A stretch of DNA of 9,776 bases from Spirochaetaceae bacterium (lineage in GTDB: Bacteria > Spirochaetota > Spirochaetia > Treponematales > Breznakiellaceae). Position 1 is the stretch's first letter. Each line of letters begins with the position of its first letter. The notes below the pieces were generated by a model. The model was not told the origin of the DNA, ran no database searches, and worked only from the letters and a program-made list of their open reading frames with translations. Positions 4,682-9,776 of the stretch are shown one piece after another. The stretch spans positions 1 through 9,776 of the forward strand of contig JAISQV010000001.1 in the NCBI GenBank assembly GCA_031273985.1, in the 5' to 3' direction. The translations under genes and the position numbers were made by a program.

Positions 4682-6216
4682 TGGCGAATTTTGGGGACCT
4701 GTCCAGGGTCTTACAGCGGCAGATAGAGCAGTGGGAGGCCAAACCCCTTTCGGAATCCGCGGGCTTTGTGGCCAGCGTCGGGGATTCCGTGGCCACCGTA
4801 TACGGCCTTGACCGGGTGGTTTACGGGGAGCTGGTGGGCTTCAGTTCCGGCGCCGAGGGCATAGTCCTTAACCTGGAGGAAGACGGGGTGGGGGTGGTGC
4901 TGCTTTCCGGCGGGGACCTGGTCAGGGACGGCGAGGAGGTGCGGGGCACGGGGCGGGTCGTGTCGGTGCCCTCCGGCAGCGGGCTTCTGGGCCGGGTGGT
5001 GAATCCCCTGGGGGCGCCCATAGACGGGAAGGGGCCCTTTGAGGCGGAGGAGTGGCTGCCCGTCGAATCCCCGGCGGCGCCGGTGATTCAGCGGGGGCCG
5101 GTGAACGTGCCCCTCGAGACGGGGACTCTCTCCGTGGACGCGATGATCCCCATAGGCCGGGGGCAGCGGGAACTCATCATAGGGGACCGGCAGACGGGCA
5201 AGACCGCCCTGGCCATAGACGCCATCGTGAACCAGAAGGGCAAGGGGGTCTACTGCGTATACTGCGGCATAGGGCAGAAGATTTCCTCGGTTTCAGCCAT
5301 CGTGCGCAACCTGGAAAAGGCGGGCGCCCTGGACTATACCTTCGTGGTCTTGGCCTCCGCCTCGGATTCCCCGGCCTTTCAGTACCTGGCGCCCTACGCG
5401 GCCTGCGCCATGGCGGAACACTTTATGCACCAGGGGAAGGACCTGCTCATAGTCTACGATGATCTTTCCAAGCACGCCGTGGCCTACAGGACCATTTCCC
5501 TGCTGCTGCGCAGGCCGCCGGGACGGGAGGCTTTTCCGGGGGATGTGTTCTACCTCCACTCCCGGCTTCTGGAAAGGGCGGCGAAGCTTTCCGCGGACCT
5601 GGGCGGGGGCTCCATTACGGCCATGCCCATCGTGGAAACCCAGGCGGGGGACATTTCCTCCTACATCCCCACCAATGTCATTTCCATTACCGACGGCCAG
5701 GTCTTCCTGGATTCGGAGCTGTTCAACGCGGGCTTCAGGCCGGCCATAGACGTGGGGCTTTCCGTAAGCCGGGTGGGGGGGAACGCCCAGTTCAAGGCGG
5801 TGCGCAAGATAGCGGGACGGCTCAGGCTGGACCTGGCCCAGTACCGGGAGATGGCCGCCTTCGCCCAGTTCGGCAGCGATCTGGACCGGGCCACCCAGGA
5901 GAAGCTGGCCCAGGGGGAGCGGCTCATGGAGGTCCTGAAACAGGGGCAGTATTCCCCCCTGGGCCTGGCGGAGCAGGTGGCGATCCTCTTTACCGCGGTG
6001 AACGGGCACCTCCGGGACATCAAGACCGCCGAGGTGAACCGCTTTATCCGGGCCTTTCTGGACTACCTGAAGCAGCGCTGCCAAAGGCTCCTGGCGGGGA
6101 TCACGGAAAGCGGGGCCCTGAGCGCGGAGGATGAGCAAGAGCTGGCCAGGGCGCTGGAAGACTTCAAGCCCCTGTGGAACCTGCCGCCGGGCTCCACCGC
6201 CCTCCGGGGTGCGTGA
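4678..6216 (+). CDS. atpA: ATP synthase F1 subunit alpha
   Basis: A 512-residue non-catalytic nucleotide-binding subunit of the alpha3beta3 hexamer. The N-terminal beta-barrel contains VGDSVATVYGL. The P-loop GDRQTGKT is at residues 169-176 with K175. The central domain includes LLLRRPPGREAFPGDVFYLHSRLLERAAKL. The arginine finger that completes the neighbouring beta catalytic site is R365 in SVSRVGG (362-368). The C-terminal helical domain is complete, so length is normal. The first ATG (4678) overlaps the atpH stop as ATGA, and a second ATG follows immediately at 4681. The GGAGG at 4672-4676 is better spaced for 4681, so the mature start may be MANFG. Its stop codon overlaps the atpG start. 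Confidence 0.98.
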   Translation: MMANFGDLSRVLQRQIEQWEAKPLSESAGFVASVGDSVATVYGLDRVVYGELVGFSSGAEGIVLNLEEDGVGVVLLSGGDLVRDGEEVRGTGRVVSVPSGSGLLGRVVNPLGAPIDGKGPFEAEEWLPVESPAAPVIQRGPVNVPLETGTLSVDAMIPIGRGQRELIIGDRQTGKTALAIDAIVNQKGKGVYCVYCGIGQKISSVSAIVRNLEKAGALDYTFVVLASASDSPAFQYLAPYAACAMAEHFMHQGKDLLIVYDDLSKHAVAYRTISLLLRRPPGREAFPGDVFYLHSRLLERAAKLSADLGGGSITAMPIVETQAGDISSYIPTNVISITDGQVFLDSELFNAGFRPAIDVGLSVSRVGGNAQFKAVRKIAGRLRLDLAQYREMAAFAQFGSDLDRATQEKLAQGERLMEVLKQGQYSPLGLAEQVAILFTAVNGHLRDIKTAEVNRFIRAFLDYLKQRCQRLLAGITESGALSAEDEQELARALEDFKPLWNLPPGSTALRGA

Positions 6217-7109
6217 TGTCTAACCTGCGGGATGTGCGCCTCAGAATGAGGGCCATAGAGCAGACCCTCAAGGTAACCAGGGCCATGGACCTGATCTCTA
6301 CGGCAAAACTCAGGAAGGGCCGCAGGACCCTGGAGGATATGCAGCCCTTCTTTACGCGGATTCAAAAGTCGGTCTACGATATTCTCATCGGGACGGGCTC
6401 CGTGCGCAGCGAATTTTTGAGCCGCGCCGCCAAAACCAGGGGGGGGCCGGCCCGCAGCGCCGTGGTGGTAGTTACCAGCGACAAGGGCCTTGCCGGGGGC
6501 TACAACGCCAATATTTTCCACGAGGTGAACCGCCTCTGCGAAACCGTGCCGAATCCCATCCTGATCCTCATAGGAAACATAGGGTACCGCTACTTTATCA
6601 ACACGCCCCGCCTGATTCTGGAAAATTTTTCTTTTCAGTCGAGGCTGCCCGAAGTGGAGGACGCCAAGGAGATAGCCGACTATCTCGTGGCCCAGTATGC
6701 CTGGGGAATGTTCGATGAGGTCTATGTCGTGTACACCCACATGTACAGCGCCGTGAAGCTCCAGCCGGCGGTGCGGCACATACTGCCCCTCTCCAGGGAG
6801 CGGATGCGGGAAGAACTGGCCCGCTTTGAGTATCAGGAAAGGGCGGACCTTCAGTTTGAATACCTGCCCTCGGTGGAGGCGGTCTTCGAGGCCCTGGTGC
6901 CCCTCTACATCAAGGGGATAATCTACGGCTGCCTCGTGGAGGCCTACGCCAGCGAGCAGGGCGCCCGGATGTCCGCCATGAGCGAGGCCTCGAAGAGCGC
7001 GGAAGAGATGCTGGACACCCTGCGGATACGCTACAACCGGGAGCGGCAGGCGGGGATCACCCAGGAAATGACGGAGATTGTTTCCGGTTCGGCGGCGCTG
7101 GAGGCATGA
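6216..7109 (+). CDS. atpG: ATP synthase F1 subunit gamma
   Basis: A 297-residue central shaft that rotates inside the alpha3beta3 head and couples it to the c-ring. The N-terminal helix SNLRDVRLRMRAIEQTLKVTRAMDLISTAKLRK and the C-terminal helix with ASEQGARMSAMSEA and RQAGITQEMTEIVSGSAA together form the shaft's coiled coil. The Rossmann-like middle carries TSDKGLAGGYNANIF. The ATG at 6216 overlaps the atpA stop (TGATG) and places the conserved N-terminus at residue 2. A longer in-frame reading from 6174 adds residues that merely translate the end of atpA in another frame. The ribosome binding site is weak, so translation is probably coupled to atpA. Confidence 0.97.
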   Translation: MSNLRDVRLRMRAIEQTLKVTRAMDLISTAKLRKGRRTLEDMQPFFTRIQKSVYDILIGTGSVRSEFLSRAAKTRGGPARSAVVVVTSDKGLAGGYNANIFHEVNRLCETVPNPILILIGNIGYRYFINTPRLILENFSFQSRLPEVEDAKEIADYLVAQYAWGMFDEVYVVYTHMYSAVKLQPAVRHILPLSRERMREELARFEYQERADLQFEYLPSVEAVFEALVPLYIKGIIYGCLVEAYASEQGARMSAMSEASKSAEEMLDTLRIRYNRERQAGITQEMTEIVSGSAALEA

Positions 7110-7118
7110 TTCGCGCTT

Positions 7119-7174
7119 CAAAACCCGGCGTTTTGGCCCGGATAATCGGATAACCGGATGATAAGGAACGGTAC
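7119..7174 (+). promoter_or_regulatory. atpG-atpD spacer: hairpin, short repeats and ribosome binding site
   Basis: CAAAAC (7119-7124) and GTTTTG (7130-7135) form a 6-bp hairpin with a 5-base loop. Three CGGAT-type repeats follow (7139-7160). AAGGA (7163-7167) then gives a well-spaced ribosome binding site seven bases before atpD. With the atpB-atpE gap, this is one of only two long spacers among the atp genes, and both are built as hairpin plus strong ribosome binding site. Confidence 0.5.
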
Positions 7175-8575
7175 ATGGCGAGTATAGGAATTATTACCCA
7201 GGTGGTGGGCCCCGTGGTGGACGTGCGCTTCGGGGAGCACCAGGTCCCCCCGCTGCTCAACGCGTTGGAAGTGGCGCTCCCCCTCAAAGACGGCGGGGCG
7301 GAGCGCACGGTAACCCTGGAGGTCCTGCAGCATATAGGGGACAACCGGGTCCGCTGTGTGGCCATGGACGCCACCGAGGGGCTTTCCCGGGGCCTTGATG
7401 CGGTGGACACGGGCTTCCCCATCAGGATGCCCGTCGGGGAGGCGGTGCTGGGCCGCATGTTCAACGTTACCGGGAAGATCATCGACGACAAGGGGCCCTT
7501 CACGGCGGAGTCCTATGCGTCCATACACCGGGAGGCCCCCCTCTTTGCCGACCAGCGGCCCGCCACGGAGATGCTGGAGACGGGCATCAAGGTGATAGAC
7601 CTCATCGCCCCCTACGCAAAGGGCGGCAAGATCGGCCTCTTTGGGGGGGCCGGCGTGGGCAAGACCGTGGTGATCATGGAACTTATCAGGAACATCGCCA
7701 CGGAACACGCGGGTTACTCGGTCTTCGCCGGGGTGGGGGAGCGCTCCAGGGAGGGCGCCGATCTCTGGAAGGACATGAACGAGAGCGGGGTCATCGAAAA
7801 GACCGCCCTGGTCTTCGGCCAGATGAACGAACCCCCCGGCGCCCGTATGCGGGTGGCCCTCTCCGGGCTCACCATGGCGGAGCACTTCCGTGACGAGGGG
7901 GGGCAGGATGTGCTCCTCTTTATCGACAACATATTCCGCTTCATCCAGGCGGGGGCCGAGGTTTCGGCGCTTTTGGGGCGCATCCCCAGCGCGGTGGGTT
8001 ACCAGCCTACCCTGGCCAACGAGATGGGCGCCCTGCAGGAGCGCATAGCCAGCACCTCCAAAGGGTCCATCACCTCCGTTCAGGCGGTCTATGTCCCCGC
8101 CGACGACATTACCGACCCCGCGCCGGCCACCACCTTTGCCCACCTGGACGCCACCACGGTGCTTTCCCGGAAGATCGTGGAACTGGGGATCTACCCCTCG
8201 GTGGACCCCCTGGCCTCCTCATCCCGGATCCTGGACCCCGCCGTGGTAGGGGAGGAGCACTATGCCACGGCCATGCGGGTCCAGCAGATACTCCAGCGCT
8301 ACACAGACCTACAAGACATCATAGCCATACTGGGCATGGACGAACTCTCCCCGGAGGACAAACTCACCGTGTCCAGGGCGCGGAAAGTCCAGCGCTTCTT
8401 CAGCCAGCCCCTGCACGTGGCGGCGGCCTACAACGGCATAGACGGCGTTTACGTGCCGCTCAGCGAGACCGTCCGGGGCTTCAAGGCCATTCTGGACGGC
8501 GACTGCGACGCCCAGAGCGAACAGGCCTTCTTCATGTCGGGAACCATCGACGACGTGATGGAAAAGGGGCGCTGA
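7175..8575 (+). CDS. atpD: ATP synthase F1 subunit beta
   Basis: A 466-residue catalytic subunit. The P-loop GGAGVGKT is at residues 157-164 with catalytic K163. The general base is E189 with R190 in GVGERSREG (E. coli E181/R182). The adenine-side and hexamer motifs RIPSAVGYQPTLANEMG and LFIDNIFRF are intact. The DELSEED-type lever loop, which touches gamma, reads DELSPED at 389-395 with a proline in place of glutamate. Length is normal. The ATG is preceded by AAGGA at a 7-base spacing, and the conserved MASIGIITQVVGPVVDVRF begins at the first residue. The stop codon is two bases before the GTG of atpC. Confidence 0.99.
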   Translation: MASIGIITQVVGPVVDVRFGEHQVPPLLNALEVALPLKDGGAERTVTLEVLQHIGDNRVRCVAMDATEGLSRGLDAVDTGFPIRMPVGEAVLGRMFNVTGKIIDDKGPFTAESYASIHREAPLFADQRPATEMLETGIKVIDLIAPYAKGGKIGLFGGAGVGKTVVIMELIRNIATEHAGYSVFAGVGERSREGADLWKDMNESGVIEKTALVFGQMNEPPGARMRVALSGLTMAEHFRDEGGQDVLLFIDNIFRFIQAGAEVSALLGRIPSAVGYQPTLANEMGALQERIASTSKGSITSVQAVYVPADDITDPAPATTFAHLDATTVLSRKIVELGIYPSVDPLASSSRILDPAVVGEEHYATAMRVQQILQRYTDLQDIIAILGMDELSPEDKLTVSRARKVQRFFSQPLHVAAAYNGIDGVYVPLSETVRGFKAILDGDCDAQSEQAFFMSGTIDDVMEKGR

Positions 8576-8577
8576 GC

Positions 8578-9000
8578 GTGGCGAAACTCTTCAGCCTGGA
8601 GGTGCACACGCCCCACCGGCTCTTCCTCTCCGCCGAGGTGGAGGCGATCAGCGTCAGCCTTGAAGACGGGGAAATGGGGGTCTACGCGGATCATTCCTTC
8701 ACCGCCGCCCCGGTAAAGACGGGGATCCTCAGAATCCGGGACAAGACGGGAACCTGGAAGTCCGCCTACACCGGGGAGGGGATTCTCGAGGTTTCAGGCC
8801 ACAAGACTATCCTCATGGTGGACGCCGCCGAGTGGCCGGAGGAGATAGACCGGGACCGGGCGCTGGCGGCAAGGGACCGGGCCCGCGAGAGACTTGAAGC
8901 CGGGGTCCTGATGAAATTCGAGATAGACACGGCCCGGGCTGAACTCAAGCGCGCCGAAACCCGCCTCAAGCTTGGGGCCGCGCCGGAGGCTTCCCCCTGA
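8578..9000 (+). CDS. atpC: ATP synthase F1 subunit epsilon
   Basis: A 140-residue foot of the central stalk that binds gamma and the c-ring and, in many bacteria, inhibits ATP hydrolysis. The N-terminal beta-sandwich (about 1-85) has the family motif GEMGVYADH and the following VKTGILRI. The C-terminal part (about 88-135) is a two-helix arm rich in Glu, Arg and Ala, so the regulatory arm is present. The start is GTG at 8578, with AAGGGG (8564-8569) eight bases upstream and the atpD stop only two bases before it. This is the last gene of the operon; a G/C hairpin follows at 9047-9069. Confidence 0.96.
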   Translation: MAKLFSLEVHTPHRLFLSAEVEAISVSLEDGEMGVYADHSFTAAPVKTGILRIRDKTGTWKSAYTGEGILEVSGHKTILMVDAAEWPEEIDRDRALAARDRARERLEAGVLMKFEIDTARAELKRAETRLKLGAAPEASP

Positions 9001-9046
9001 GAGGCCGCTTCACGGCGCTAAGCTTCAATGAGGAATAAGGGCGCAT

Positions 9047-9069
9047 CCCCGGCCCGTTCCGAGCCGGGG
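9047..9069 (+). terminator. Possible transcription stop or stabilising hairpin after atpC
   Basis: CCCCGGC (9047-9053) and GCCGGGG (9063-9069) form a 7-bp G/C stem with a 9-base loop, 47 bases after the atpC stop. It lacks a U-run, so it is not a standard intrinsic terminator. It may rather protect the 3' end of the message. Confidence 0.35.
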
Positions 9070-9073
9070 ACCG

Positions 9074-9195
9074 GGCTATCGCTCCAATCTTTTGCCTGCG
9101 GCAAAAGGATTTCCGCTCTATCCCTTGCGCGGGCCCGCCTCCGGCGGGCAGACCTGCCGGGGAGCGTTGCGGGCTCCCCCGCACAAGCGGGTTCT
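9074..9195 (+). repeat. Modular hairpin repeat, copy C (mosaic)
   Basis: Box TATCGCTCC (9077-9085), hairpin TTTTGCC-TGC-GGCAAAA (9090-9106) and box TTCCGCT (9111-9117) repeat the order of copy A. The hairpin stem is different but its CC-TGC-GG tip is the same. After a GCCCGCC-TCC-GGCGGGC hairpin (9133-9149) comes GCGTTGCGGG...CCCCCGCAC (9164-9184), which matches copy B as read on the plus strand. The copy is therefore a mosaic of modules in both orientations. No gene was recognised in 9001-9575. Confidence 0.65.
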
Positions 9196-9207
9196 TGAGC
9201 TCGTCAT

Positions 9208-9224
9208 TACCGGATTTGCCGGTA
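9208..9224 (+). other. Short hairpin beside the tRNA-like half
   Basis: TACCGG (9208-9213) and CCGGTA (9219-9224) pair with a 5-base loop and are followed by TTGGTTTT. It may be a weak terminator for plus-strand transcripts leaving the operon. Confidence 0.3.
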
Positions 9225-9239
9225 TTGGTTTTCCATGAA

Positions 9240-9286
9240 TGACCCTAGACGGAATCGAACCATCGTGGCCAGCTTAGAAGGCAGGA
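9240..9286 (-). pseudogene. tRNA-Arg(TCT)-like 3' half
   Basis: On the minus strand this reads as the 3' half of a tRNA. The anticodon arm CCTGC-CTTCTAA-GCTGG (9285-9269) has one T-T mismatch and the same loop, with TCT anticodon, as the tRNA at 9576. A 4-base variable loop, a T arm GATGG-TTCGATT-CCGTC (9264-9248) and the acceptor strand TAGGGTC plus A (9247-9240) follow. No matching 5' acceptor strand or normal D arm is found upstream on that strand, so it looks like a tRNA remnant or attachment-site scar rather than a working gene. The anticodon arm could also be coincidental; the T arm and acceptor end are the stronger part. Confidence 0.5.
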
Positions 9287-9437
9287 GCCGTCCCAACCGG
9301 GGCCGTTCACCCAAGTCCTTACAATATAATTACTTACAAGGATAACGGGATAGGACGATTCAGAGACACTCTTTAGCCCGTGTATATTGCCTATATCGTG
9401 TATTATTCTTGCACGATTTCCATACGATAGAGGCTTT

Positions 9438-9457
9438 CCCAAAACTTCAGTTTTGGG
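9438..9457. other. Perfect 8-bp hairpin in the gene-free region
   Basis: CCCAAAAC and GTTTTGGG pair around the loop TTCA. A further GTTTTGGGA copy lies at 9478-9486. It has no U-run on either strand that clearly makes it a terminator. The remaining sequence from 9287 to 9519 shows no gene. Confidence 0.45.
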
Positions 9458-9519
9458 CCAGGCTCGATATTCAAGCCGTTTTGGGAGACTTTCAACCAAA
9501 AAACGCGGGTTTCGGGCCT

Positions 9520-9548
9520 ATGAAAACCTGCCGAATTCATGCTTTAAT
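9520..9548 (+). promoter_or_regulatory. Candidate promoter of tRNA-Arg
   Basis: ATGAAA (9520-9525) and TTTAAT (9543-9548) are separated by 17 bases, matching the sigma70 boxes at 4/6 and 5/6. Transcription would begin near 9555, about 20 bases before the mature tRNA, leaving a short leader for RNase P to remove. Confidence 0.45.
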
Positions 9549-9575
9549 GGGTGGGAAGCTTCTGAAAAGACGCCA

Positions 9576-9648
9576 GGCCCTGTAGCTCAGTGGATAGAGC
9601 TACGGACTTCTAATCCGTAGGTCGCCTGTTCGATCCAGGCCAGGGTCA
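9576..9648 (+). tRNA. tRNA-Arg (anticodon TCT)
   Basis: A 73-base gene that folds into a complete cloverleaf. The acceptor is GGCCCTG/CAGGGTC with one G-U pair. The D arm is GCTC/GAGC with loop AGTGGATA. The anticodon arm ACGGA-CTTCTAA-TCCGT has TCT at 9609-9611. The variable loop is AGGTC and the T arm is GCCTG-TTCGATC-CAGGC. The discriminator is A, and the CCA end is not encoded, so it must be added by the nucleotidyltransferase. It reads AGA codons, which are rare in GC-rich genes such as those here. A run of six T (9649-9654) follows immediately. Confidence 0.97.
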
Positions 9649-9651
9649 TTT

Positions 9652-9772
9652 TTTCGACAGGAATTCTAAGTTTAACATGACAGGACGCCTTAAAAAATTA
9701 CCGGGGGTCCTGTCAGCCGGGAAAAATATGGGGCCCCCCGGAGGTGCCCCCCATATTTCTTCCCGGTCGAAA
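9652..9772. repeat. Structured multi-stem palindromic element after the tRNA gene
   Basis: Three nested or adjacent inverted repeats are visible. The outer one is TTTCGAC (9652-9658) with GTCGAAA (9766-9772). Inside it is TGACAGGAC (9678-9686) with GTCCTGTCA (9707-9715). Beside that is a long arm at 9717-9733 that pairs with 9749-9766 over 17 bp with one bulged base. Together they would fold as a two-armed structure on a closing stem. No ORF is present. It may be a non-autonomous mobile element, a transcription stop or an RNA structure. Confidence 0.5.
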
Positions 9773-9776
9773 CCGC

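Noticed and set aside
6174..6215. Upstream start for atpG
   Set aside because: The added residues are the end of atpA in another frame; the conserved gamma N-terminus begins at the ATG at 6216.
2412..8143. Several long minus-strand reading frames across the atp genes
   Set aside because: They lie antisense to highly conserved atp genes and have the repetitive composition expected from GC-rich codons read backwards.
9245..9499. Minus-strand reading frame over the tRNA-like half
   Set aside because: It translates the tRNA remnant and spacer hairpins and resembles no protein family.
9387..9620. Plus-strand reading frame running into the tRNA gene
   Set aside because: It overlaps the tRNA and its promoter and has no recognisable protein features.
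9240..9648. Group I intron or split tRNA joining the two tRNA-like parts
   Set aside because: The half lies on the opposite strand and the plus-strand tRNA is already complete, so no splicing is needed.

Overview
The window is dominated by a complete F1Fo ATP synthase operon on the plus strand, in the order atpB-atpE-atpF-atpH-atpA-atpG-atpD-atpC (2601-9000). Directly upstream, on the same strand, is a 170-residue protein resembling the RsbRD N-terminal sensor domain (2025-2537). Further upstream is a GT-B glycosyltransferase gene (490-1623) sitting between repeats. Downstream of the operon are a repeat cluster, an inverted tRNA-like half, a complete tRNA-Arg(TCT) gene (9576-9648) and a strongly structured, gene-free tail.

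The DNA is GC-rich and its spacers are full of palindromic repeats. The glycosyltransferase and the RsbRD-like protein, together with the style of the repeats, suggest an anaerobic bacterium, possibly a spirochaete of the Treponema type. This is an inference; nothing in the window fixes the taxon.

Layout: 1-120 is a GC-rich modular hairpin repeat (copy A). 134-298 is an AT-richer inverted-repeat element (copy 1), and 306-393 may be a second, decayed one. 490-1623 is the glycosyltransferase. 1633-1757 is a second copy of the first element as a direct repeat. 1786-1961 is hairpin repeat copy B in the opposite orientation. 1991-2018 is a good sigma70-type promoter that ends so close to the next ATG that the transcript may be leaderless. 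2025-9000 is the probable transcription unit. 9074-9195 is a third, mosaic hairpin repeat (copy C).

Together the atp genes encode the membrane rotor and stator (a, c, b), the stator cap (delta) and the catalytic head with its shaft (alpha, gamma, beta, epsilon). Most junctions overlap or are only 2-6 bases. The two longer gaps, before atpE and before atpD, each hold a hairpin followed by a strong ribosome binding site. These are the genes for the two subunits needed in the most copies (c) or at the catalytic sites (beta). The catalytic residues are intact, so the enzyme should be functional. No clearly new biological system is visible. The most unusual items are the modular hairpin repeats, the sensor-like gene leading the operon, and the structured DNA around the tRNA gene.
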